Shown here: positions 15,475 through 23,461 of the stretch, one piece after another
Layout: the number at the start of each line of letters is the position of its first letter
Position numbering within the stretch: position 1 is the first letter of the stretch
NCBI GenBank assembly: GCA_900770535.1
Contig: CAAHDV010000084.1
Coordinates: forward strand, 1 to 29,959
Length of the DNA: 29,959 nucleotides
Direction of reading: 5' to 3'
From: Lachnospiraceae bacterium
GTDB taxonomy: Bacteria; Bacillota; Clostridia; Lachnospirales; Lachnospiraceae
Notes under the pieces: generated by a model
Databases searched by the model: none
Seen by the model: only the letters and a program-made list of their open reading frames with translations
What the model was told of the DNA's origin: nothing
Program-made: the position numbers and the translations under genes

Positions 15475-16317
15475 TTAAAAGGCCTGATCCAGAATCTTTC
15501 CATCAACAGAGATCGTCACAACCTGCCACGGAATGAATTTACCGCTGTTCTGGAGCGCGGTCATGGCTGCATACTGCAGTCCGCCGCAGCACGGAACCTC
15601 CATGCGGACAATGGTCACGCTCTGGATATCATTGTTCTGGATAATTTCGGTAAGCTTTTCGCTGTAGTCCACATCGTCTAACTTCGGGCAGCCGATCAGG
15701 GCAACCTTGCCCTTCAGAAACTCCTGATGGAAGTTTGCGTAAGCGTAAGCGGTGCAGTCTGCGGCAATCAGCAGGCGTGCCTTATTAAAGTACGGCGCGC
15801 GGACCGGAGCCAGCTTAATCTGTACCGGCCAGTTCGTCAACTGGGACTGTAAGTGGAGCGGAGCTGCCGGTGCCTCATTCTGCGCTGCGTCAGTCTCCTC
15901 GCGGCTGATCTGCTGAGAGCGGCTTCCCGGGCATCCCGTGAATACCGGGGTTTCTTCATGGACAATCTGGCGGGCACGGCTTCCCGGACATCCGGTGAAG
16001 GCCGGAGTCTCCTCCGCTGCACTGCCATGCTGGCCTGCACTGTGACCGGCAGCCTGACCAGCGGCCTGCTCCTGCTTTCTGCGCTCCATATGCGCCTTTA
16101 CGGCTTCCTCATCGTAAGCCGCTGCCTCACGCTCCACAAAAGTGATGGCACCGGTCGGACAGGTCGGCAGGCAGTCGCCCAGGCCATCGCAGTAGTCGTC
16201 CCGCAAAAGCTGCGCCTTTCCATCTACAATACCGATTGCTCCCTCGTGGCAGGCATTGGCACAGATGCCGCAGCCGTTGCATTTCTCCTGATCAATGTGA
16301 ATGACTCTTCGAACCAT
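15475..16317 (-). CDS. Iron-sulfur (ferredoxin-like) protein with tandem CPGSR repeats
   Basis: A 280-residue protein of a family often found in anaerobes beside Crp/Fnr-type regulators. The N-terminus has a full [4Fe-4S] motif (Cys13, 16, 19, 23) and a second motif with three cysteines (Cys43, 49, 53, in YCDGLGDCLPTCPTGA), where the position equivalent to the second Cys is Leu. A linker carries two tandem 19-residue repeats (102-120 and 121-139), each with FTGCPGSR and a cysteine. The C-terminal domain (about 160-280) contains LLIAADCTAYAYANFH, LIGCPKLDD and RMEVPCCGGL, adding five cysteines. Exact activity is unknown; electron transfer or redox sensing is inferred. ATG 16317 is supported by AGGAGGAAG; a longer in-frame reading to 16893 overlaps the divergent gene and is rejected. 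Confidence 0.85.
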   Translation of the reverse strand: MVRRVIHIDQEKCNGCGICANACHEGAIGIVDGKAQLLRDDYCDGLGDCLPTCPTGAITFVEREAAAYDEEAVKAHMERRKQEQAAGQAAGHSAGQHGSAAEETPAFTGCPGSRARQIVHEETPVFTGCPGSRSQQISREETDAAQNEAPAAPLHLQSQLTNWPVQIKLAPVRAPYFNKARLLIAADCTAYAYANFHQEFLKGKVALIGCPKLDDVDYSEKLTEIIQNNDIQSVTIVRMEVPCCGGLQYAAMTALQNSGKFIPWQVVTISVDGKILDQAF

Positions 16318-16371
16318 AAAACTCTTCCTCCTGATAAAAAATAAATATGTGAATGTTCTTTTCGCGGTTTC

Positions 16372-16400
16372 TTGATTGTACAGGCAGATTATACTATAAT
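16372..16400 (+). promoter_or_regulatory. Sigma-A promoter of the Crp/Fnr regulator
   Basis: TTGATT (16372-16377), 17-base spacer, TATAAT (16395-16400), 50 bases before the ATG at 16450. Downstream at 16416-16429 is GTTGTT-TC-AACAAC, a 6-bp-arm inverted repeat placed where a repressor could block transcription of the regulator itself or, from the other side, affect the divergent iron-sulfur gene. Confidence 0.75.
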
Positions 16401-16449
16401 GAATCTGATAAATATGTTGTTTCAACAACGTTTTAAGAAAGGTGGCGCT

Positions 16450-17118
16450 ATGGATTATCAGTTTCTCTCCCGGACGGCGCTGTTTCAGGGCAGCGAACCG
16501 GATCAGGTAAAAGAAATGATGAAGTGCTTTTACGCAAGGGAAAAACATTACCACAAGGGCGAGATTGTCCTGTATATGGGAGATCTGGTAAAGGATCTTG
16601 GACTTGTGCTGTCGGGAAGCGTGACCATTGAGCGGGATGACCTGTTGGGAAACCGCAGCATTTTCGGTCATGCCGGGCCGGGACAGATCTTTGCGGAAAC
16701 CTATGCCTGCGTTCCCGGGGAACCGCTCATGGTGAATGTGGTGGCCGACGAGGAAACGGACATCCTGTTTCTGGATATTGGCCGGGTACTGACCACCTGC
16801 CAGACCACCTGCACCCATCACAGCATGCTGATCCAGAACCTGCTTCTGGCATCGGCCCGCAAGAATCTCGGTCTTTCCGAGCGGATCATGCATACATCAC
16901 CGAAGTCCATCCGCGGACGGCTGGTTTCTTTCTTTTCGGCCCAGGCGGCCAGACAGGGAAGCCAGAGCTTTTCGATTCCCTTTAACCGCCAGCAGCTGGC
17001 CGATTATCTGGAAGTGGACCGGAGTGCGCTGTCAGCGGAACTTGGCAAAATGAAAAAAGAAGGACTGCTGGATTTCTGGAAAAACCAGTTTGTGTTAAAA
17101 ACAAAGGAGAACAAATGA
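16450..17118 (+). CDS. Crp/Fnr-family transcriptional regulator
   Basis: A 222-residue regulator. Residues about 10-125 form the cyclic-nucleotide-type sensor barrel (HKGEIVLYMGDLVKDLGLVLSGSV; AGPGQIFAETYACVPGEP), then a dimer helix and a C-terminal winged helix-turn-helix (about 168-215) with FNRQQLADYLEVDRSALSAEL. There is no N-terminal four-cysteine cluster as in Fnr. Divergence from an iron-sulfur protein resembles HcpR-type nitrosative/redox regulators, but the ligand cannot be read from sequence. I chose ATG 16450 because AGAAAGGTGG lies upstream and the promoter ends at 16400. Its last four bases overlap the start of the alanyl-tRNA editing gene (ATGA), so they are co-translated. Confidence 0.88.
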   Translation: MDYQFLSRTALFQGSEPDQVKEMMKCFYAREKHYHKGEIVLYMGDLVKDLGLVLSGSVTIERDDLLGNRSIFGHAGPGQIFAETYACVPGEPLMVNVVADEETDILFLDIGRVLTTCQTTCTHHSMLIQNLLLASARKNLGLSERIMHTSPKSIRGRLVSFFSAQAARQGSQSFSIPFNRQQLADYLEVDRSALSAELGKMKKEGLLDFWKNQFVLKTKENK

Positions 17119-18278
17119 CAAAGAAATTATATTATGAAGACAGTCATCAGGACAGCTGTCACGCAACGGTACTATCCTGCGAGTGGAATGAGAAAAAACA
17201 GTGCTATGAGGTGGTTCTGGACCAGACCGTATTCTTCCCGGAAGGCGGCGGCCAGTACGCAGACACCGGTGTTCTGGGCGGCGTGAAGGTACTGGATGTG
17301 CAGGAAAAAGGCGATCTCATCATCCACTACACAGATGGAGAACTGCAGCCCGGCACAGAGGTGGACGGAAGCATTAACTATGAAGAGCGTTTCTCCAAAA
17401 TGCAGCAGCACACGGGAGAGCACATCGTTTCCGGCATTGTGCACCGCACCTTCGGATACGATAATGTAGGATTTCATCTGGGCCAGGAGCTGGTGACCAT
17501 GGATTTTAACGGCACCTTCACACCAGAACAGCTCCAGCAGGTCGAATACGAAGCCAACGAGACAGTAGTGAAAAACCTTCCAATCGTTGTCACCTATCCG
17601 TCCAAAGAGGAACTGGACCAGCTGGATTACCGCAGCAAAAAGGAACTGACCGGACAGGTGCGTATTGTGGAGATTCCCGGATACGATGTCTGTGCCTGCT
17701 GCGCGCCCCACGTAAAGCTGACTGGCGAGGTCGGAATCATCCGCCTGATCGATGCCGTGAAATACAAAGGCGGCACCCGCGTGACCATGGTATGCGGCTT
17801 TCGCGCCCTGAAGGACTACCGTATGAAGGAAGACAATGTGCGCGAAATCTCCCGCCAGCTCTCCGCCAAACCGGAAGAAAGCGCCCAGGCCGTACACCGC
17901 CTTCAGGACGAGGCACGCATGTGGAAAGAAAAACTTGTCCGCGTCCAGATCCGCGCCATGGAGCAGATTCTGGATAACCTTTCCGGGGATGTGGAAAACT
18001 ATTTTCTTTTTGAAGAAGATGTGGATAAGAACGTGGCACGCCGCTTCGTGGATGAAGGAAAAGGCAAATGCCACGGTATCTGCGGAATCTTTCTTGGAAA
18101 TGATACAGATGGCTACCGCTACATTCTCGGCAGTGAATCCGTAGATTTAAAGGTATTTTCCAAAGGTTTTCATGAAACGCTTGGCGGCAAAGGCGGCGGC
18201 AAACCGGAGATGATCCAGGGAACCGTGACCAGTTCGGAAGAAATGATCCGGACCTATATGGAATCTGTCTTAAAATAA
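17115..18278 (+). CDS. Alanyl-tRNA editing protein (AlaX-L type, with DHHA1 domain)
   Basis: Freestanding editing enzyme that hydrolyses mischarged Ser- or Gly-tRNA(Ala), related to the editing and C-terminal domains of AlaRS. It has 387 residues. The zinc site is HTGEH (His99, His103) and CCAPH (Cys195, His199). The preceding PEGGGQYADTG is the family signature of the beta-barrel, and a DHHA1 domain follows (about 300-387, ending near HETLGGKGGGKPEMIQG). The start overlaps the regulator's stop by four bases. Pairing a redox-type regulator with tRNA proofreading is noteworthy, because the editing function matters under oxidative stress in other bacteria (known for AlaRS editing; relevance here is inferred). 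Confidence 0.93.
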   Translation: MTKKLYYEDSHQDSCHATVLSCEWNEKKQCYEVVLDQTVFFPEGGGQYADTGVLGGVKVLDVQEKGDLIIHYTDGELQPGTEVDGSINYEERFSKMQQHTGEHIVSGIVHRTFGYDNVGFHLGQELVTMDFNGTFTPEQLQQVEYEANETVVKNLPIVVTYPSKEELDQLDYRSKKELTGQVRIVEIPGYDVCACCAPHVKLTGEVGIIRLIDAVKYKGGTRVTMVCGFRALKDYRMKEDNVREISRQLSAKPEESAQAVHRLQDEARMWKEKLVRVQIRAMEQILDNLSGDVENYFLFEEDVDKNVARRFVDEGKGKCHGICGIFLGNDTDGYRYILGSESVDLKVFSKGFHETLGGKGGGKPEMIQGTVTSSEEMIRTYMESVLK

Positions 18279-18309
18279 GAATCAACGCAAATAATCCCGG
18301 AGGACCTTC

Positions 18310-19239
18310 ATGAACAGTCTGGAAATACAGTATTTTCTCACCATTGTCAAATATGGCAGCTTTACCGAAGCTGCCCAGGCACTCTCTGTCAGCCAGCCAG
18401 CCATCAGCAAACAGATCCGGCAGCTGGAGGCGGAGCTTGGCTGCAGCCTGTTTGCCCGCTCCGGCCGTGCACTTTCCCTGACCGAAGCCGGACAGGCATA
18501 CCATGCATACTTTCAGCAATGCCGCTTTCAACTCGACCTTCTGAAAAACCGTCTGGAAGGACAGAAAAAAGACGGCACCGTCATCATCCAGGTGGCATAC
18601 CCGGACGATGTGGATCCGTCTTATTTCCGTGATAAAATTCAGGCTGCCGCAGTTTCTATGGAAAAGCCGGTCCGGTTGGATTTTTCCTGTTATCCAGAAG
18701 GAGAACTGGAAAATCTGCTGAACGATGGGAAAGCTGACCTGATCCTGACTGGCATCCGCCCGGATGCAGAGGTTCCGAAGGGCTCCGGCAATTTCGCCAC
18801 CGCAGCTCCGCTTTCTCAGTCCGGCTCTCCGGCTGCTTTCCATCCATTGTCCGTGCGCCCATTTTCCGAAGTTCCACAGGTTTTGCTCTACGCATCAACC
18901 CACCCCGAAGCAACAGACCTTTCCGACCTCCGAAACGACACCTTCCTGTTTTCCGAAGCCGATACCTCCCTGCAAAGCAGCCAGAATCTCTACCCGCTTT
19001 TCCAACGCTTCGGTTTTGCACCAAAAATCCGTTTTACAGCCAATTTATCCACAATCCTGGACCTGACTGCACAGGATGAAGGGGTATATCTCACCCATGG
19101 CTGGTGCCGCGGTTGTAAAAATCCAGAATTCCGGGCACTGACTCTGCCATCCACGAAAAATTTTTATCTGGCCTGCCAGGAAAGCAATCAAAAAACAGAA
19201 GTTCGTGAACTGTTTTATCAGCTCATTCACACGCTGTAA
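18310..19239 (+). CDS. LysR-family transcriptional regulator
   Basis: A 309-residue LysR-type regulator. The N-terminal winged helix-turn-helix (1-60) reads MNSLEIQYFLTIVKYGSFTEAAQALSVSQPAISKQIRQLE in essence, with FARSGRALSLTEAG completing the wing. The effector domain (about 90-300) is recognisable (VAYPDDVD, LDFSCYPEGELENLLNDGKADLILTG). CCGGAGGACC lies 6 bases before ATG 18310. The effector and targets are unknown; the next gene downstream is the remnant of an aldo/keto reductase, whose control may once have involved this regulator (inference). Confidence 0.93.
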   Translation: MNSLEIQYFLTIVKYGSFTEAAQALSVSQPAISKQIRQLEAELGCSLFARSGRALSLTEAGQAYHAYFQQCRFQLDLLKNRLEGQKKDGTVIIQVAYPDDVDPSYFRDKIQAAAVSMEKPVRLDFSCYPEGELENLLNDGKADLILTGIRPDAEVPKGSGNFATAAPLSQSGSPAAFHPLSVRPFSEVPQVLLYASTHPEATDLSDLRNDTFLFSEADTSLQSSQNLYPLFQRFGFAPKIRFTANLSTILDLTAQDEGVYLTHGWCRGCKNPEFRALTLPSTKNFYLACQESNQKTEVRELFYQLIHTL

Positions 19240-19295
19240 TATCATCTCCGGCAAAAATATCTGCTTCGGCTTTCCAAATTTACTTTGCAAAACGC

Positions 19296-19326
19296 TTGAC
19301 GTAAACTCACCTGCAGGTAGTAAACT
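19296..19326 (+). promoter_or_regulatory. MerR-type promoter upstream of the aldo/keto reductase remnant
   Basis: TTGACG (19296-19301) and TAAACT (19321-19326) are separated by 19 bases, the overlong spacing characteristic of MerR-family-activated promoters. The spacer is centred on the perfect palindrome ACCTGCAGGT (19309-19318). A second box, TATAAT, lies at 19326-19331 with still longer spacing. No merR gene is in the window. Confidence 0.55.
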
Positions 19327-19370
19327 ATAATTGATTATCATTTATTTTTGCACCGTAAGGAGGAGTTGAA

Positions 19371-19688
19371 ATGAGTTATCTGGGTCAGGATATCAAAAAA
19401 CTCGGCTTCGGCCTGATGCGCCTGCCAAAATTAGACGAAAACACCATTGACGTGGAACAGATGCAGGATAACTTATCTTACATGAAGGACTTCACCGCCA
19501 TAAACTACTTAACCCTCTACGGTGACAAGGCAAGCGCCCTGCAGCAGGAGAACCGGCTGGTACGCGGCCACGGACGCAAACGCGCCGACCAATGCGTAAA
19601 ATGCGGCAAGTGCGAAGCCGTCTGCCCGCAGCACATCGCTATCCGTGAACATCTGGATGAAGTATGCGCAAAACTGCTCGCAGACTAA
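19371..19688 (+). pseudogene. Aldo/keto reductase remnant with large in-frame internal deletion
   Basis: The reading frame is 105 residues, but its ends are those of a ferredoxin-tailed aldo/keto reductase (COG1453 type) of about 370-390 residues. Residues 1-32 (MSYLGQDIKKLGFGLMRLPK and on) match the start of the barrel. Residues 33 on (DNLSYMKDF, then CVKCGKCEAVCPQHIAI at 74-90) match the C-terminal region with its iron-sulfur cysteines. The whole catalytic barrel, including the Asp-Tyr-Lys-His tetrad, is missing. Frame is kept across the seam near 19465-19470. GGAGGAG and a MerR-type promoter are intact, so a small iron-sulfur protein could still be made; I consider it a relic, but a reused miniferredoxin is possible. 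Confidence 0.8.
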
Positions 19689-19753
19689 AAATTAATTTAT
19701 AGCACTGCCAATACCGGAGGCCGCTTCTCTTACGTTCCGGACCTATTGTCAGG

Positions 19754-21550
19754 CTATGCCATCGTCCACTTCTGCCCTTCTGTCTGCAGCCTGGACATAG
19801 CCGCAAAAATTCCATTCTGCTCCATCAGTTCTTTCGGGCTGCCGTGCTCGGCAATCCGTCCATCTTTCAACACCACGATCTGGTCTGCGTTCGCCACCGT
19901 TCTCATGCGGTGGGCAATGATGAGTACCGTCTTGTTGCGGATCAACTTTGACAGGGAACTCTGGATCAGTGTCTCATTATCCACATCCAGCGAAGCGGTT
20001 GCCTCGTCTAACAGGATGATCGGCGCGTCTTTTAAGAACGCCCGCGCAATGGAAATCCTCTGGCGCTCCCCGCCGGAGAGTTCGCATCCATTCTCACCGA
20101 TCCGGGTATTCCAGCCCTCCGGCAGTTTTTCCACGAAAGAATCGCAGTTCGCCAGTTTTGCCGCTGCCATAACTTCCTCATCCGTGGCATCTTTTTTGCC
20201 AATGCGGATGTTCTCCAAAATCGTGTTGTCAAACAGCGTTACATCCTGAAACACAATGGAATACAGCGACATCAGGGTCTCCGGATCCACTTTGGAAATA
20301 TCCATGCCGCCCACTGTGATCCTGCCTCGGCTGATATCCCAGAACCGGGATGCCAGTCTGGACACGGTGGTCTTTCCGCCGCCGCTCGGTCCGATCAAGG
20401 CTGTTACCTGACCCTGCTTTGCGGTGAAGGACACATCCTCCAGCACATTCTTCTCGCCCGGATGATAGGCAAATGCCACATGGTCAAAGCAGATATCATA
20501 GCCCTGATTGCTCAGCTGTTCCTCTCCGGTCTGCACCTCTGCCTCCAGAATGCTGTTCATGCGATCGGTCTGCACGGACAGGGAAATGATCGCCATCAGG
20601 TTCTGAAGTGCCACCTGCAGCGGATCGTAGATCCGGGATACCACCAGCATGTAGAGGAAGAAGGTCAGGATATCCAGCTGACCGTTTACCAGCAGCCTTC
20701 CTCCCATCAGAGCCGTGGTGGCAATGCCCAGTTTTAAGATCATCTGCGCACCGGACACAAAGATGGATGCGCCCACCTCCGACCAGATGGTCCGTGTTTC
20801 TACCGCCGCGATCTTTTTCCGGAGGCTGCTCATATAGGTTTCTTCATAATTATTGGCCTTAATCTCCTGCATCATCTCCAGGCACTCCTGAATGCCGTCC
20901 GCGCACTCCAGCTTTGCCGTCATGCCCTTTTCCCCCAGGCGTTTCTGTACACCAGAGGAACAGCCCAGGATCACAAAGGCCACCGGCAGTACCCACAATG
21001 CCGCCACCGCCATGCGCCAGTCAAAGAAAAACAGGCTCAGCGCGATCAGCGTGGTAGAAATTAGGGAACCGATCAGCTCCGGGATCCAGTGGGAGGATGC
21101 AGTCTCCAATCGCTCACAGTCGCTCATGATGGCATTAGTCAGGTCTGTTAAATCCCGCTTGCCAAAGAAAGACAGCGGAAGCTGGCGGAGCTTTTCTGCC
21201 AGGGATATCCGGCGCACGCCGCTCTCTTTGTAGGTTGCAAAGAAGGTTGCGTTGTACTGGATCCGGGTAGTCAGCCAGATCAGCGCCAGGCAGAGCACAC
21301 AGCCTGCCGCGTAAAGCCAGGCCCGGCTTCCCGTCACCGGGACTCCGCTTAAAAGATCCGCCACAAACCGGTATAAAAGTCCCACTGGAAACATCAGCGC
21401 AATGTTGGATGCCGTGCAGGCCCCAAACGCTTTCAGCATATCCCGTGCGCCTTCTTTCGAAAGGGCGTAGCGGTGCTGGAGTTCACCAGTCAACGTCCGC
21501 TTTTCTGCCCTGCCGCCTTGCGCTGTTCCATTCATTTTCTCTGCGCTCAT
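19754..21550 (-). CDS. ABC transporter, fused permease/ATP-binding protein (second of pair)
   Basis: A 598-residue half-transporter with six membrane helices (about 40-320) followed by an ATPase domain (about 345-585). Motifs: Walker A GPSGGGKTT, signature ELSGGERQR, Walker B IILLDEATASLD, and the switch histidine in IAHRMRT. Its ATG overlaps the TGA of the preceding half-transporter by four bases (21547-21550), so the two halves are made together and surely pair as a heterodimer. Pairs with this architecture next to an AraC regulator resemble siderophore importers of the YbtPQ/IrtAB kind, but drug or peptide export cannot be excluded. Confidence 0.93.
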   Translation of the reverse strand: MSAEKMNGTAQGGRAEKRTLTGELQHRYALSKEGARDMLKAFGACTASNIALMFPVGLLYRFVADLLSGVPVTGSRAWLYAAGCVLCLALIWLTTRIQYNATFFATYKESGVRRISLAEKLRQLPLSFFGKRDLTDLTNAIMSDCERLETASSHWIPELIGSLISTTLIALSLFFFDWRMAVAALWVLPVAFVILGCSSGVQKRLGEKGMTAKLECADGIQECLEMMQEIKANNYEETYMSSLRKKIAAVETRTIWSEVGASIFVSGAQMILKLGIATTALMGGRLLVNGQLDILTFFLYMLVVSRIYDPLQVALQNLMAIISLSVQTDRMNSILEAEVQTGEEQLSNQGYDICFDHVAFAYHPGEKNVLEDVSFTAKQGQVTALIGPSGGGKTTVSRLASRFWDISRGRITVGGMDISKVDPETLMSLYSIVFQDVTLFDNTILENIRIGKKDATDEEVMAAAKLANCDSFVEKLPEGWNTRIGENGCELSGGERQRISIARAFLKDAPIILLDEATASLDVDNETLIQSSLSKLIRNKTVLIIAHRMRTVANADQIVVLKDGRIAEHGSPKELMEQNGIFAAMSRLQTEGQKWTMA

Positions 21551-23316
21551 GCCTCTTCACCTACCTTCCATTCCGCCGCACTCTGATACTCCTTCCACAT
21601 CCGGCCATACAAACTGTCCTGACTGGTCAGTTCCGCATGGGTTCCGTGCTCCGCGATACGGCCATCCTTCACCACGTAGATCTGGTCTGCGGTTGCCACG
21701 GTGGAAAGCCGGTGTGCGATCATGATGACCGTCTTGTTCCGGCTCATCTTTTCAAAGGCCGCCTGCACCCGCACTTCATTGTCCGGATCCGCAAAGGCGG
21801 TTGCCTCATCCAGGATCAGGATCGGGGCGTTCTTTAACATGACTCTTGCAATATTCAGGCGCTGCTGCTCACCGCCAGACACATAGATGCCCTTCGCGCC
21901 GACCACCGTATCCACACCCTTGGGCAGCTTTTCCAGAATGTCATCACACTGAGCATCATGCAGGGCCTGCAATACCTCTTCCCGGGTGGCATCCGGTCTT
22001 GCCAGACGGACATTTTCCAGAATGGACATCTTAAACAGACGGCTGTTCTGGAACACAAACGATACGGTATCCATCAGCTTCTTCGGTTCTATCTCCCGCA
22101 CATCCACGCCGCCAATGCGGACTGTGCCCTCCTGCACATCCCAGAACCGTGCGACAAGGCTGGCAATGGTAGATTTTCCGCCGCCGCTTGGTCCCACCAA
22201 AGCCACATGCTGACCCGGTTTAATCTCCAGGCTCACATCATCCACCGCACGCTTTTCTTTTCCGGCATAGGAAAAGGCAATGTGCTCCAGCGTGATGGAA
22301 TTATCCTGGGACTCCTTTGTCTGCTCCGGTACCGGAAGCGGCTTTAACTGCAGAATCTGGTCAATGCGGTTTAAGCTGTCCGTCACCAGCATCTCATTCT
22401 CACCGGCATACATGACTTTATTTAACGTCATGGTGATAACCGGCGTGATAATGATGTAAAAGATCAGGTTTAATAACAGCTCCGGCGTGGTGCCTTTCCG
22501 GCTCATGAACACGCCAAAGGCAATGATCATGGTAAAGGCCGCATTGATGGCAGTGGTAAAGCCCAGCATCGGATTTCGCATGCTCCTAGTGTAGGCAATG
22601 GTCCACTCAGAATAATTATCAATGGCCTTTTTGAATTTCCGGAAGCTGAACACGGACTGTCCGAAGGTCTTCACCACCGGAATGCCCCGCACATACTCCA
22701 CCGCCTCAGAGGACATGGTCTCCAGGGCATTCTGATACTGCTTCATGGCCTCCTGCATGCCACTTCCCATCATGCCTGCCATAAATACAAAGGCAATGCC
22801 CACCGGCACCAGGCATAAAAGTCCAAGCCGCCAGTCAAATACTAAAAGCAGCACGATCAGGCCCAGAGGCGTAAACACCATGCCCGCCTTGTCCGGCCAG
22901 ATATGAGCCAGGTAGGTCTCCGTGGCCGCAGAACAGTCGGTTACGATCTTTCTAACCTTACCGCTGCCCCAGTCATTTAAAAAGCCCACCGGCAGTGTCA
23001 CAATGTGTTCCATCACCCGGGTGCGGATGTTTCGCTGAACCCGGAACGCCGAAAGGTGCGAACACCACAGCGCCGCTATGTATATCACCATAGACAACAG
23101 CGCAAAAATCACGGCCATCCAGCCGTTATGCCCAAGTCCTTCTGCCTGCCGGATATCCGGGGCCGTCAGCACTCTGCGGATCATGTTCCAGATAAACCAG
23201 AACGGCACCAGGGCCACCAGAGCACTGATTGCGGAAAGCACATAAGACGCATAGGTCAGATAACGGTAGCTCCCCGCATACTCCATTAGTTTTTTCATGG
23301 AAGACGAAGTTTTCAT
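21547..23316 (-). CDS. ABC transporter, fused permease/ATP-binding protein (first of pair)
   Basis: A 589-residue half-transporter: six membrane helices (about 15-300), then an ATPase domain with Walker A GPSGGGKST, signature VSGGEQQR, Walker B ILILDEATAFADPDNE and the switch histidine in IAHRLST. The Walker B neighbour AFADPDNE differs from the SALD-type D-loop of its partner, a common sign of a heterodimer with one degenerate site. ATG 23316 is preferred because AAAGGAGATG precedes it. An earlier in-frame ATG at 23343 lies within the presumed -10 box and cannot be in the message. The region upstream carries AraC-like binding sites. Confidence 0.93.
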   Translation of the reverse strand: MKTSSSMKKLMEYAGSYRYLTYASYVLSAISALVALVPFWFIWNMIRRVLTAPDIRQAEGLGHNGWMAVIFALLSMVIYIAALWCSHLSAFRVQRNIRTRVMEHIVTLPVGFLNDWGSGKVRKIVTDCSAATETYLAHIWPDKAGMVFTPLGLIVLLLVFDWRLGLLCLVPVGIAFVFMAGMMGSGMQEAMKQYQNALETMSSEAVEYVRGIPVVKTFGQSVFSFRKFKKAIDNYSEWTIAYTRSMRNPMLGFTTAINAAFTMIIAFGVFMSRKGTTPELLLNLIFYIIITPVITMTLNKVMYAGENEMLVTDSLNRIDQILQLKPLPVPEQTKESQDNSITLEHIAFSYAGKEKRAVDDVSLEIKPGQHVALVGPSGGGKSTIASLVARFWDVQEGTVRIGGVDVREIEPKKLMDTVSFVFQNSRLFKMSILENVRLARPDATREEVLQALHDAQCDDILEKLPKGVDTVVGAKGIYVSGGEQQRLNIARVMLKNAPILILDEATAFADPDNEVRVQAAFEKMSRNKTVIMIAHRLSTVATADQIYVVKDGRIAEHGTHAELTSQDSLYGRMWKEYQSAAEWKVGEEA

Positions 23317-23338
23317 GCTGATATCATCTCCTTTTCGT

Positions 23339-23389
23339 ATCATACTGAAATTTGCTCCAAAGGCTTTTGCTTTAATTAGCCTTTGCTAA
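23339..23389 (-). promoter_or_regulatory. Activator-dependent promoter with AraC-like direct repeats for the ABC pair
   Basis: On the minus strand AGCAAAGGC and AGCAAAAGCC are near-direct repeats about 17 bases apart, and TTAGC-AAAG-GCTAA (23389-23376) and CAAAGGCT/AGCCTTTG (23358-23365, 23378-23385) form inverted repeats in the same stretch. TATGAT (23344-23339) is a good -10, but the -35 position (23367-23362) reads AAAGCC, far from consensus. The pattern fits activation by the adjacent AraC regulator. Confidence 0.55.
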
Positions 23390-23400
23390 CTCTAATGATA

Positions 23401-23431
23401 CAAAAAACGGGATATATAATATATCCCGTTT
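23401..23431 (-). terminator. Terminator of the AraC regulator gene
   Basis: AAACGGGATATAT (23405-23417) and ATATATCCCGTTT (23419-23431) pair perfectly; on the minus strand the stem runs into TTTTTTG. It lies 31 bases after the stop of the AraC gene and separates it from the ABC pair. Confidence 0.85.
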
Positions 23432-23461
23432 CCGTTTATTTATTCCATTCCTGTTAAAAAA

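Noticed and set aside
15358..16387. A 14-base exact direct repeat, GATTGTACAGGCAG, at 15358 and 16374
   Set aside because: In 30 kb one or two 14-base matches are expected by chance, and the two copies have different contexts.
16318..16893. An open frame extending the iron-sulfur protein upstream by about 190 codons on the minus strand
   Set aside because: It runs antisense through the Crp/Fnr regulator gene and its promoter, and the true start at 16317 has AGGAGGAAG and the family N-terminus.
17172..18843. Long minus-strand frames of 300 and 368 codons opposite AlaX and LysR
   Set aside because: They are mirror frames of two well-supported plus-strand genes, have no family resemblance and no ribosome sites.
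19689..19753. Possible terminator after the ABC pair (CCGGA/TCCGG)
   Set aside because: Only about five pairs with a long loop and no T-run next to it; too weak to call.
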